From Panopea generosa (Eukaryota; Mollusca; Bivalvia; Adapedonta; Hiatellidae): DNA of 64,000 bases. Position 1 is the first letter of the stretch, and every line of letters begins with the position of its first letter. The stretch lies in assembly GCA_029582155.1 (NCBI GenBank), contig CM055899.1, forward strand, positions 53,229,353 to 53,293,352. The letters run 5' to 3'. Positions 24,781 to 36,091 of the stretch are shown here, one piece after another. A program made the position numbers and the translations under genes. The notes under the pieces are model-generated. The model saw only the letters and a list, made by a program, of their open reading frames with translations. It made no database searches and was not told where the DNA came from.

Positions 24781-27110
24781 TGGTATTGAGAGGAAACTAC
24801 CGCCACAATAATCTAAACACAAGTATGCATTAAACACTGAATAATACCATACCATGTTGTCACATCGCAAGTTTTGTTTAACGAATCGTAATCCGGTCAA
24901 TTAACCGTGTCGTCCAGTCCAATATTAAACCGAAGATGACATCATCTGGTCAATGATACAAAATTGAGCAAGAACATCAGTGTTCTAAAAGGTCCGTTGG
25001 ATATCAGTGTTGGGAAAGCAACATTTGAGCACGTTGATTGGTCAGTTACTTCAGGTAAAATTCGAATTATGTCACGTTTTAGAAAGCGTTCAATTGATAT
25101 GAATTGCGGGACATGCATATAGGTATTCCCTGCCTTTTCATTGGAGGTAAATAGACCTGGCTCGGGAGCTGTCGGGTTCCGGGACAGACTATGGTGAATG
25201 TGTTCTTTGGTCGCTACGTTTATTGTTGGATATTTGCGATTTTACTTGGTGATTATTTACGGGATTAGTAGAGATATTGTATTTTAATCTAAAAGGGTCA
25301 TGTTAACAATATTTTATAATACTACGTTGTTACTGGTGAAAGTAAGAGTATTTTTGGGAAACAAATAAAAGTAACCGGGCATACTCAGGGTTAAATGACT
25401 TGGTTAAAAATGAATGAAACAATACAATTCGAAATCCGCTCGTTCTGCTCGACCATCTTCATATCTTAAGTGTTAAATTATTGTGTGAATAAATATATAT
25501 GTGTTATGTTTAAGTAACATATTGTTCGAGCAATATAACACTCGCCATCATCAAGTAAATCGAAAATGCTGTATTGTTATCTTATATCCAGACTAGGACA
25601 AAATGGTTTGCGCAATTGTTATCATTACATTAACCGATTTTTAGCATAACTTGTGTTACTATGACATTATACAGTATGGTCGCTTAATTAGACATTAATC
25701 TGTCTGATTTGACTTCCGCATTTTTACATTTAACCATGTGTTGGGCAGTGTCCAATGTTCACTAAGGAACCGGTCTATATTTTACGCAAAATGAAAATTG
25801 TAGTGGCATATTACGATTATTGATAAGTATTTACAATTTTAATGATCACGTGACAAATGACTTTGCTGCTATTGATGAAGTATTTGCAAAAGTAGTGATA
25901 CATTTTGTTATTTGTGTATTTGAATATTGCATCTTTACTAATATGTGTTGTATTTGCAAATAATAAATATATGCTCACATGATATTATTGATAATAAAAA
26001 AACACTAGAATATGTGTTGGCTTTTGCTGTTATTTGACAATTTCTAATTAAGATATTTTTTGGAAATACAGAACACACCAAAATATAAACAAGCATGCAG
26101 ACTAGCTTGTCAATGAGTGTTAATGATATGACAAACTCCTCGGATACCCCTTGCACGTTTCGACTGGGTGATATTTTGGCAAAAATTTTGATTTCAGTTC
26201 ACTGTTCTTTGTATGTGTAATTTTAGTTGTTGTGACGGAATCAATTTTACTTTTTATATTCACTGAGCTGTATAACTTTATAGACGTCCTTCGGATTGTG
26301 AAAGTTGTTACTGTTTATAGAACAATCGTCCGGCGAAGCTTTAAATTGTGACTTTAAACGTTGAGCAAATTTGTCCAAGTAAATATCAGTGATATGTTTT
26401 ATAGGTAACTGATTTAATTAAAATGACACAGCCTAAAAACGAGCTGCAAGAGTATTTATAATAAATTTGTGTAAACATCGTTTTCTAAATCGATTTTTAG
26501 GCCATAGTATGAATCTGTCAAACTGGTCATCTTTTTATTCAATTTTCTTTATTTTTAGATATTTAGAAAACGCTGCCATTTTGACATTGGCAACAAAAAG
26601 TGATTTCTTCATATTTACACTCGTGGCGCTTATACAATATGCCGTCTCCAATAAAATTTGCTGTGCGATGGTCATAGAGAGTCAATTATTAAACGACTTC
26701 ACAATTTCACAACCAACCTGTTTTGTTAAGCTGACATTCACAGTTTTCTTTCACAGCTTCATCAGCGACAATGTTACACTATTCAGCTATCTGATTCCGT
26801 GTGATTTACTGGATTCACACTTGGTACACATGAGATGTCAGTAAGCTCTTCCCTAGCATGGTTAATCTTGTTAGGAGAATATACTGGAGTAATACAATCC
26901 GTATGCCATTCTTCTGAAAGATTTTAAAAAGTCCCTCTGAATATCTATAGTTTCTTTCAATTAATCAGATGCGTCATATTCTTCCCTTTTAACAACAGAA
27001 GCAACTGTTATACTATTGGGAATTGAAATTTATCTGCAGCACATTCGGTCCAACTGCAGATGACCCCTTACTCCTTAAGAATGAGATAGCATAACTATGT
27101 AATGAATACC
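24781..27110. other. Intergenic sequence, no gene seen
   Basis: No supported exon or RNA gene. A 125-codon open frame at 26,467-26,844 has no recognisable domain and no repeated or splice-supported structure, so it is left out as a gene. Confidence 0.5.
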
Positions 27111-27259
27111 TGGACTGTTATTCACCAACCGTTCTTAAGAATAGTCTAAGACTCAAGAATGAATTATCCTATGATAAACTAGACATCTGAGGTTGAAACT
27201 TGGGTTTTCAAGCTCAAACCCAAGACTGTTCTCAAGAAAGGCTGGTGAATACGACCCCA
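27111..27259. mobile_element. Foldback MITE-like element
   Basis: The left end TGGACTGTTATTCACCAACC with GTTCTTAAGAATAGTCTAAG pairs with the right end, whose complement reads TGGGGTCGTATTCACCAGCC with TTTCTTGAGAACAGTCTTGG. The arms are about 40 bp in a 149-bp element. There is no coding capacity and the target-site duplication is uncertain. Confidence 0.72.
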
Positions 27260-27590
27260 GATCAAGTAATCCATTTAATGTGTCATCAATTGTAGAGATA
27301 TGTTCATGTTTAATGTAGACTGATTGTTTACAAGGAGTGGTTTATCTCTGCCTTTGCTAATTCTATTGATAATCAGATGCGTCACTGACTGAGCTAGCCG
27401 GTCCCGGCCAGAAAAGTATGTATCAAATTCCATGACTTTTGAACTGTGTTTCACTTCTTAAAAACCTAAAGTTTTTGCCGTAAATACATTTTGTATTAAA
27501 TACAGTAGAGTTAGATAATTACTCTCACATTCGTTACTACCTGAATGTTCAGAGCCTTTGAAAGTGTAATTAACTAGAGAACAACAATGC

Positions 27591-27616
27591 CGCGCGCGCG
27601 CGTGCGCGTGTGTGTG
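27591..27616. repeat. Alternating CG/TG tract
   Basis: A 26-bp strictly alternating pyrimidine-purine run (CGCGCGCGCGCGTGCGCG, then TGTGTGTG) in otherwise AT-rich sequence. Such runs can adopt Z-DNA; function is not implied. Confidence 0.85.
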
Positions 27617-28146
27617 GAAGGGATATTCAGTATACATTGATAACTTTAATTTTAAATTTGAGGATTTGTGACTTTGGTACACTTAATAATGCATAAATTT
27701 CAATATATATTGAAATGTCCTTTTGTTCTTATAGTTATTCTGAACTAAATGTGATCCATCATTATATTGTTTTTTTTGCTACACTAGGAAAACACAACAA
27801 AGTCATATTTTTGTCATCCTAACGCCTTCCATTTCCGTTTTCTCGATGATGCCCACCACCACTACACTATACAGTGTTGTATTCAAATTGAATAGCTGTG
27901 ATATTAACATGTTGGCCGGAAAGCGATTGGATTACAAAAGTAGAATATTCCACTGGATATAAATTTTCTCCGACGAGGATTTTAAAATGTTAAATGTATT
28001 ATTGTTTTGTCATGATGTTTGCCTCACCAGAATGATAACATGACATAGCGTATGCAAGCCACCTTATATATTGTCTATATATGCGCCATTCTTCCTCAAA
28101 TGACCAAGTTACAGTGCACATTTATTTGGTAGTGTTGTTCTTTTGA

Positions 28147-28466
28147 TGTTGTTTTTGTTGTATGGTGTTTAGCGTCGCTTTCAACAATTTTTCAGTCATA
28201 TCGCGACGGTGTCTACTTGAGACAGTATTCTAAGCGCTGTCACACCGGAGTATCATGCCACAGACACATGGTATGATATCCCACCCAGTCACTTTATACT
28301 GACACCGGGCCGACCAAACCTAGAACTCTCCTATAAATGCTGAGCGTCAAGCGAAGAAGCTTCTAGTACCATTTTTAAAGTCTTTGGTATGACCCGGCCG
28401 GGGATTGAACCCACAACATTCCGCATGCGAGGCGGATGCTCTACCACTAGACCACGCTGCGGTCCT
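28147..28466 (-). mobile_element. tRNA-derived SINE, family B, with perfect 12-bp target-site duplication
   Basis: On the minus strand the head GCAGCGTGGTCTAGTGGTAG and the B box GTGGGTTCAATCCCCGG form a tRNA-like region. Its 5-bp anticodon stem (TCCGC/GCGGA) encloses loop CTCGCAT, which would be an alanine-type CGC anticodon. A body of about 250 bp follows with TATGACCCGG-distal parts and the segment complementary to GTGTTTAGCGTCGCTTTCAA. TTGTTCTTTTGA flanks it at 28,135-28,146 and 28,467-28,478. It is a transposed copy rather than a functional tRNA gene because the T stem is mismatched. Confidence 0.9.
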
Positions 28467-28865
28467 TTGTTCTTTTGAAAAGTATTTGTTTCATGTAACC
28501 ATACTTAATCCGATTTCAATACAAAAAAATGTCAAAAAAAGAAGAAATACAGACTTCATAATGGATTTGGATTGTTGGATGGGATCTTGTGTAATGCATC
28601 GTTTGCTCAATCACTTAGATATTTAAAATGTCCAGATGTTTATAATCAAGACTAGACCATATTGTACCAAGATTAATTTACTGTTATCAAAACGGAAAAT
28701 GAATATTTAATTAGCTTCAAAACAAAGAGTATTTACATGTTTTACATGTCTATTGTTTAACCCATTACTTCATATAGACGCATTCAGACACCTCTAATAT
28801 TGAAAGCATTAATTCACCACATATCAGCAATGTGTGAATTATGTTTATATTAAATGACAGAGCAG

Positions 28866-28926
28866 AAAACAGTGCAGGAAATGTTCAGATTGTTACGAGC
28901 AATCTGAACTCTTCCTGCACTGTTTT
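28866..28926. repeat. 27-bp-arm hairpin
   Basis: Arm AAAACAGTGCAGGAAATGTT+CAGATTG (28,866-28,892), loop TTACGAG and the complementary arm at 28,900-28,926 pair with only two mismatched positions. The size fits a foldback element core or a pre-microRNA-like hairpin; the sequence alone cannot decide. Confidence 0.85.
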
Positions 28927-29092
28927 CAAAGGCTTTCTGTGATTGGTGCCGTAAAACCCGTATCTACGGAGTAAAGGGTTAAAACCCTTTAGTTTATTTA
29001 GCCTATACAATTTAATTTAGTTTGATCGCGAAGTAAACTCAGAGCTTATATGAATGCGAGACGCTATCGACTCCGTTTTCTTGTTAGAACCA

Positions 29093-29157
29093 GGGTCTAA
29101 ATTCATCAATAATTTTAATCTAAATCGCACACTCAAAATATTGATGAATCTAGGCCC
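29093..29157. repeat. 19-bp inverted repeat, possible tiny MITE
   Basis: GGGTCTAAATTCATCAATA at 29,093-29,111 is complementary to TATTGATGAATCTAGGCCC at 29,139-29,157 with two to three mismatches. The whole is 65 bp and AT-rich inside. Confidence 0.7.
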
Positions 29158-29756
29158 AATACTGACAGTTGTTGAGAGAGCTCTGAGAGAGCATTGAGAG
29201 GACATAGGATCGAACCTAGGATCGAACCTTTGGTGTGAGCGATGTTACATTGTGGTAGTTAAGAATTCTTATGTATACAATTCTTAAATTGTGTTAATTT
29301 TTTAAAATGGAGTTTCAGAAGTGAAGAAATTATTTGTATTCAGCAAAGGTCAACCATGTCATTTACATATATATATATGACAGGCTAATGGAGATCAGAT
29401 GCCCGGCTAATGTTTCAACATCACACATAACTAATACAGAAAGCAGGACTTTCTATATATATTTATTTCTTACATTGTAACAACTGTCATTTAAACTTTA
29501 AAACTGCTATCAATACATATGCACGTTTCTTAACATCGTTCAAACCCATTTCCTGTTTTAATATAACAGTTCCTATTTAAAACCTAACTGCCTTTTAACC
29601 CGCATTTCTACAACAACCAAACCATACTATAACGCCTTTCCATCCCCTCTCTCAAAGTAAAACTCTCTAAACTAAAACCCGTCTTTCCATCTCGACTCCC
29701 GAAGTAAAACTGACTTCCTTCCATCGCTCCTTCAGAACTAAACGCCAGATATTGTC

Positions 29757-29870
29757 ATAAAAGTCTCCTTAATTCTTATAACATGTCATTATTTATCAGC
29801 CATTTCCTGTATGACAAAAGTCTCCTTAATTCATATACCAGTCATTATTTATCAGCCATTTCCTGTTTAG
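29757..29870. repeat. Tandem duplication of about 57 bp
   Basis: Two copies of AAAAGTCTCCTTAATTC...GTCATTATTTATCAGCCATT (dots stand for the middle of the unit) lie end to end. They differ by a few bases and a short gap. The unit has no coding signal. Confidence 0.8.
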
Positions 29871-30663
29871 ATGTCCACTCTACGTCCGCTAAAATGCCCA
29901 TAAAACATGTCAACTATCTCTTTTTTAAACCCTGCTGTACGCGAACTTTTGACAGTGTAATATAATAAAAGTTCAAACTAATTAGGACCTCCAAAGCTTA
30001 ATGACTAAATGTACGTTCCTATACCATCTCTCACACCAGTATCATATTGGGTTTAATTTTTACATTATCAAACTAATGAAATACAATAATTTATAAGTGA
30101 AGTGATTGACAATAATACACTAATGGAGATAAGATGATAAAATATAGCCTTAGGTGTATCATGTTGTATAACTGACAGGTAGCTGTGTAATAAGATAAAG
30201 GCGGGTTTAAAGGACTTCGTAATTAAAAAAAAACTGACCAATAATGAGGTAGTTATGAATTTACCAATCAAGGCATAGTTGTTTTGTCAGTCAGAGAAAA
30301 ACCTTAGCTAGGATAACACAGTCAGTTGAAAGATAACATCGAGTAGGGTGGGTAACATGTCGAGTGTTAGAATGGTTTGTTTTGTGACGAGTTTTAACGA
30401 GTTTAAACTGTCAGCTTTGTGACCTTGAACTTATATGCGAAAAATATAAACATGTGAATACAATAACTTTATATAAAACCACCATGTCTGAGTGTCTTTT
30501 ATGCTACAGCGATCAACATTCTATCCCCTCTAATACCTACTCGATTACCATCCCCAAAGTAGTGCATCCCCACGGCACTACCGATTAGAATTCACAATAA
30601 GCGTGTTTTGTCTTATAGTTTCATGAATGTAGATATAAATACATGATACTAGTATAAATATAT

Positions 30664-30790
30664 AGCTATGTGTGGTGTCATTGAGCAAGACATTTTCCCC
30701 ATATGCCCAGTTCTGGTTCAGCACAGGAAGACATCGAACGTGACTTGTATATTACTCAATCGGATTTAAATAAATAAGTTTGAACTTAAG
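30664..30790 (+). mobile_element. tRNA-derived SINE family A, 5'-truncated copy 4
   Basis: Only the part from AGCTATGTGTGGTGTCATTG onwards is present, including TTGAGCAAGACATTTTCCCC and the tail AAATAAATAAGTTTGAACTT. The tRNA-like head is missing. Copy order and tail match copies 1-3. Confidence 0.75.
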
Positions 30791-31299
30791 TAACCTCATA
30801 TTATTTATGGCTTAGCGCATTATATTACATTAAGGTTCCAGCGTAAAGTGTATCACTGAATAGCACATCACTGGCTGACCGTGGCAATTTGCACTCATTT
30901 TATTTTGTAGAAATCATCCATTTATCTTCCTCTAGTGTATCGTCTATTAGAATATTTATTCTGCCACTTTCAAAAGGGTTGTGACAAAATAAACTTTGTC
31001 TTAAATTTCAAGCTTTGTTGTGAGGATGCATTGCTACTTAACTGGTAAAATAATTCATTAAAAGATCATAATTCATCTTTGGTGTCTAGTTTTGCTGGGA
31101 CATATATTTGTAACATCAGCATTTCTTAGTTTTGTTCTTAGTGCGTATTAGGACGCTTGAACTTCCAGCAAGAGTTCAAATGGTATATCTTTCCCCTCGT
31201 TCATAAGCTATGTTGCAGGAGCAGACCCAGTACGCGCAATTGTACCCGGCGAAGTACTGACACACATCGGGTTAAGACGAACTGTTCTGCGATGAGATG

Positions 31300-31990
31300 G
31301 GACTACTGACCTAAACATATGATATTACCCGAACGGAATCACAACGTTTCGGATCTTTATAGGGGGCTCAGTGTGACACAAGTTGATGTCAACCGCTAAG
31401 GTCAATCACGGGATTTTAATGAAAATTTTTTTTCTTTTTTCTTTATTTGAATTAAGCAATATTGAAAAAAGTTTATGTATTAAAATATTGAAATGATATC
31501 ACCTGATCGGAATCACAACGTTTCGTGCTTTAAATGGGGGCTCGGTGTGACACAGGTCGATGTCAACCGCTAAGGTCGAACACGGGACTTTAATGGGAAA
31601 AGTAAACTTTGTTGGGTTTTTTATTTGAATTTAGCAAGAAGATAACGAGGGAGATACCGACAATATAGTATTACGTTCCTGATGTCGCCATAATGAAGTG
31701 GCTATCTGACTATCAGGTTGGTAGAACTTTACCACCATAGAAACGACATTATCTAAATATCAGTGTGACACAAGTCCACGAACACCGCGAAATTGTGAAT
31801 TTAAGACTATGATGAAGTGTTCTGTTACAGCTTTCACATTCAGAAATATCAATATGTTTTATATTTTACAATTATGAAAAGACATTTAGATATTGAAGTG
31901 ATATTACCTGGACGGAATAATACGTTTCAGGATATCACAAGTTGACTACAACCACTTAGTTCGAATATCAGAGTTTAAGGACGAGTTATC
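31300..31990 (+). repeat. Degenerate tandem repeat with a unit of about 180 bp or more
   Basis: The first two units share GGAATCACAACGTTTCG, a TGGGGGCTCGGTGTGACACA-like string, TGTCAACCGCTAAGGTC and CACGGGA-TTTAATG. Two more diverged traces lie near 31,770 and 31,890-31,970. Spacing of the clear units is about 180 bp. No gene is seen. Confidence 0.7.
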
Positions 31991-32292
31991 TATAACGAGA
32001 CTTTATCAAAAAAAATCCATTTCGGTTCTCAAACTTTACATTTGGAAATATGTAAAGGTGTTTAGCCATAAAAACAACCAACTTATTGGTTTTATTACAC
32101 GATAAAACAGTATTCGACGTCAAAGGACCATAAATCCGTGTTTATAGTTTTCTTATACTGACACTCTAGTTTTCTGCAAGACTTAGAGTACTTTTAACAA
32201 TGGAATGACCTAAGAAAGAGTACGTTATTCTAGTGACATTAAATTTGAAATAAAATATACCAATGCTGCATAATGTTTTTGTTAAACAAGTA

Positions 32293-32571
32293 GGGATGCG
32301 GGCAGTGGTTAGTATTGGCTGCTAATGCTAGATATCGCAAGTTCAATTCCTAGCTCAACCCATTGACCTCTCAAAATAAGCGGACTTGAAAGCGGTCAAA
32401 ATAAGCTCTGAGCTTTCTTTGCAATCAAGGTAAAATCAATGGGATGCTTATCTCAATAACGAGTCACTAAAACATGGAAATGAATTATATCGCTATCTGG
32501 ATCACAATTCGGGGAAAAGCCCGACTTTCTGCCAGAAACTGTTGTTTCATAACATAACATAACATAACATA
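32293..32571 (+). mobile_element. tRNA-derived SINE-like element, family C
   Basis: GGGATGCGGGCAGTGGTTAG with TATTGG gives an A box and AGTTCAATTCC at 32,340-32,350 a B box at tRNA-like spacing. A body of about 200 bp follows and ends in an (AACAT)n tail at about 32,548-32,571. A short tandem-repeat tail is common for SINEs. No clear target-site duplication was found. Confidence 0.6.
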
Positions 32572-32727
32572 CAAAAAGTGAATAGCGACATTATTGGGGT
32601 TGGAGATTACTTGTTGAGGTGAGTTGCGAAGATTCATCTGGTCAACCACTTAGCTCAATTGACCACAGTAACCCTGTACGTAATTCAATCGTCTTGAAAA
32701 TCGGATTAATGTTAACTAGTGAAACAG

Positions 32728-32880
32728 CATGTTCAAATATTGTCTTTTATTTTTTTATGGAACACAAACGTCAATGGAATAACAGGTGAATTATGTACAT
32801 GTTTAAATATTGTCTTTTATTTTTTTTTGGAACACAAACGTGATTGGAATAACAGTTTTATGTACATGTACAAGTATTGA
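32728..32880. repeat. Tandem duplication of about 70 bp
   Basis: Two similar units share CATGTTCAAATATTGTCTTT, GGAACACAAACGT and TGGAATAACAG. A third partial start (CATGTACAAGTATTG) follows. Confidence 0.8.
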
Positions 32881-32887
32881 CTTTTGT

Positions 32888-33030
32888 CGAGTACAGTGCA
32901 ACCTATGTAAACGACCACCTCTAGTGAGCAGCCACTTTTCTTAAGCAGAAACATTTGCTATTTACCATTTCTATGCATTTGAGTAAATTAACCTTTATTA
33001 AGCATCATCCACTTTTAAACAAACCTCTTT
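32888..33030 (+). repeat. Interspersed repeat E, copy 2
   Basis: Second copy of the repeat at 15,296-15,430, with the shared parts in the same order, including CTTAAGCAGAAACATTTGCT and CATTTCTATGCATTT. Confidence 0.6.
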
Positions 33031-34482
33031 GGCTCAATCCCTTGGTGTAACACCCCAGGTGTTATGCCTCACATTACCACCGAATACCTGATCCATGTAT
33101 GTATAAGTTTTTATCGACCCTCGCGCTTTGAACTAAGTCATCTTGGCGAGCCAGATAAGATGATTATTAAAAAAAAAGATGATTAATGCATATATATATA
33201 TATATATATGTAGTTTATGATGATGATTCTGAATGATGATTATTTACTTTGAAGTTTAAGTATTTCTAACCTTTAACTAGTATATTTGGTGATTATTATT
33301 TTAATTACTAACATTTATGCAGATACTATATATGATATATATAGATGATTACAAATTGAGGACTAATTATTATAGATTTAATTTAAAATTCTCTACCTTG
33401 TGCAGCCAAGTGATAAATGAAACAAAGGTTATGTGTAAATCGATATGACTATGGTTATTTACTATATGTAATACCTATATGTTAAGCCAGACACTTTGGC
33501 TTATAGCGCAAATAAATTTACGGGTGGTATCAAAATTATCTGGCTCAACCTAAACCTTCAACAGAAATGATTTCTATTGATTGTATATCTGCGCACACTA
33601 ATGGTGCTAGGTTCCTATGGTAAAATTTTATTTGTTCGACAATATCGTTAGCAACCGTTCATACCACATACCAACAGTAATTGTCAATATAAGAATATCA
33701 ACAAACTAGAGTATGCCGTAAAACCCTTTTAAAGGGATTATATTGGCAAATTACCGTCAATTCCCTGTCCTAAATACACACACCCGGCATGAAGATACAC
33801 TTATAACTTATAAGAGATATACGCGTCTAAAATGTCTAATTGCATAAACTCTTTATAACAAACATTGGGTTTCTGAAGCCATGTTTTTGTTTTTGTTTAC
33901 ATTCACCATTTTCAACGAACCGCTTTCGGGTTTCCGAACAATCATCGGATAACATCGTGAAGACTCGTTCCCAATCTCGTTTTCGAGGCTTTGTTCAGGA
34001 AGTTTACGGAGTTCTATGTATACATTGCGCAATACTTTATTGCGGAACATATTAAAGTTTTGGCAAATATTCAATTACTGTTTATTCGATAAAGGTTATA
34101 CGTCAATACATAAGCATTATTTTGTGCACACTGCATACAGGAAAAATCTGGATTAACAGCGTGTTTGTGTAACTTGCCAATATAACATATTTTTATTTAT
34201 AATATATCGGCAGTTTCCATTATATAACAGATTGAACTACGCAAGTAGATGTTTTTTTATTAATCATCAGATAATTTATAGTATCGTCAGCCTTGCAAAT
34301 TTTTATCAGTACACCACATAATTAATTGTGACCAACCTCCGCTAATCCTCCATGGTGTATCACTGACTGGTACATAATGGATTAAAATTGTGTTAAAAAG
34401 TTGATTTATTTATGATGTGATATTTGTGGGAAAAAAGCGCTCGACAGATTGCTCATTCCTAAAAAGCGCCGTATTTAAAAAG
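33031..34482. other. Intergenic sequence, no gene seen
   Basis: It holds a (TA)n tract at about 33,190-33,209 and a weak inverted pair (GCGAGCCAGATAA at 33,146-33,158 and TTATCTGGCTCAACC at 33,536-33,550). That pair might bound an old element of about 400 bp. Overlapping 70-codon frames on both strands near 33,850-34,070 have no recognisable domain. Confidence 0.45.
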
Positions 34483-34956
34483 TAACCTGTTGTGTTGCAA
34501 GTGGGATCTCCACCCATAGCACCTGGTACCATCTATAACCTGTTGTGTTGTAAGTTGTCTCCATCCACAGCACCTGGTACATGTACCATATATAACCTGT
34601 TGTGTTGTAGATGGTGTCTCCATCCACAGCATCTGGTACCATATATAACCTGTTGTGTTGTAGATGGCGTCTCCATCTACAGCATCTGGTACCATATAAA
34701 CCTGTTGTGTTGTCAGTGGCGTCTCCATCTACAGCATCTGGTACGATATATAACCTGTTGTGTTGTCAGTGGCGTCTCCATCCATAGCACCTGATACGAT
34801 ATATAACCTGTTGTGTTGTAGATGGTGTCTCCATCCACAGAATCTGGTACCATATATAACTTGTGTTGTAAGTGGGGTCTCCACCCACAGCATGCGGTAC
34901 CATATATAACCTGTTGTGTTGTAGATGGCGTCTCCATCCACAGCATCTGGTACCAT
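34483..34956 (+). repeat. Outpost satellite array, nine divergent units of 48-59 bp
   Basis: Units read ATAACCTGTTGTGTTGTAGA, TGGCGTCTCCATCCACAGCA, then a TCTGGTACCATAT-like end. The order of parts is the same as in the 62-bp satellite from 36,092 on, but the units lack the GTAAT segment and the CCACCCT part. It is an old relative separated by about 1.1 kb of other sequence. Confidence 0.88.
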
Positions 34957-34961
34957 TCCCT

Positions 34962-35188
34962 AGTTTCACTAAACATATCAGCTTGAGATTTTCTTCATCT
35001 CAATTTTTTTTTGAAATGCTATATCTTCATTTAAATGGATCAGTTTGCAAGTTATCCTTTACAAATAAGTAAAGATTTGTTTTCAAATATGTATGGTCAT
35101 TTAATATATCATGAGTTCAAGTAATCATTTAGAGAAATTGAATTTTTTAAGTTGAGGAAAATCTTACCCCGAGATGTTTAGTAAAACC
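34962..35188. mobile_element. Short TIR element (MITE-like) F, copy 2
   Basis: The left end AGTTTCACTAAACATATCAG followed by CTTGAGATTTTCTTCATCTC pairs with the right end, whose complement reads GGTTTTACTAAACATCTCGG with GGTAAGATTTTCCTCAACTT. The element is about 227 bp and abuts the outpost satellite array. It is related to the copy at 21,222-21,411. Confidence 0.72.
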
Positions 35189-35837
35189 GACTTCAGATAT
35201 TTAAAGACACATTAGCCGGTGGATTGGCTCATGCTTTGGTTAAGTTTTTGTTATCGTTTTGTTACTCAAGTGAATGCCATGAATGTTTCAAAATATCAGG
35301 TTTTACTAAGATGTTTTATATTTTTAGGATATAAATTGTAATCAAGACGTTTAATTGTATATACAAATTTATTTCATTCATAATGACATATCAACGTTAA
35401 TTTCAAGTCCGCAGTTGTCGCTCATATCTTAAATTCATCACACGTTTGGTATCTGATAGGCTAACAGCCCCTGGTAACTTCATATGGTTTCAAAATTTCT
35501 GTTCTTTTAGATTTTCTTGCCCGCCTTCCCAAACGATAGGGCGCATCAAATGCATGGTCACTGAAGAGATAACAAAATGTACATTTTCAGCATACAGCTT
35601 GATAAAGTGTTAAACAAACAGCATATTTTATGACGAATGTGTTCATTTTCGCACTGCTGATGTAACCAAAACTGAAGTTTTATCCTCCTTTGAACCTGAA
35701 AGTACAAAACTAAACAGTAATATAGAAACTACAAGGATTCGGTGCCATGAATGCAATTTGTAGTCTGTGGCAGAAGTGGCTATAAAATACCAGGATCTTT
35801 CATTACTACATGCAACACCTGTCTATCTTTACATGTG
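35189..35837. other. Non-coding sequence, nothing recognised
   Basis: No supported open frame, RNA gene or repeat between the TIR element and the 103-bp tandem repeat. Confidence 0.5.
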
Positions 35838-36089
35838 ACACCTTCTGTCTATCTTTACCGATATCAAGGCAAATAAAAGCTTTTTGACGTAAGGAATAGT
35901 GGTCAGCACACAATATAATATACAAACATTAATACATACGACACCTTCTGTCAATCTTTACCGATATCAAGGCAAATAAAAGCTTTTATAACGTAAGGAA
36001 TAGTGGTCAGCACACAATATAATATACAAACATTAATACATGCGACACCTTCTGTCTATCTTTACCGACACCAATGCAAATAAAAGCTT
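35838..36089 (+). repeat. 103-bp tandem repeat, about 2.4 units
   Basis: Units start at about 35,838, 35,941 and 36,045 with ACACCTTCTGTCTATCTTTA and contain CAAGGCAAATAAAAGCTTTT and GGAATAGTGGTCAGCACACA. The third unit is cut off where the large satellite array begins. Confidence 0.9.
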
Positions 36090-36091
36090 TT

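Noticed and set aside
26467-26844. 125-codon plus-strand open frame
   Set aside because: No recognisable domain, flanking exon or repeat relation; the length is within chance expectation for a long window.
27380-27415. Minus-strand GGCTAGCTCAGTCAG, possible tRNA A box
   Set aside because: No B box or acceptor stem follows at the right distance.
28398-28466. tRNA-Ala(CGC)-like sequence on the minus strand
   Set aside because: It is the head of a SINE with target-site duplications; its T stem is mismatched and a SINE body is attached. It is not called a tRNA gene.
33840-34074. Overlapping open frames of about 70 codons on both strands
   Set aside because: Short, overlapping and without a family resemblance; neither strand has convincing splice or start evidence.
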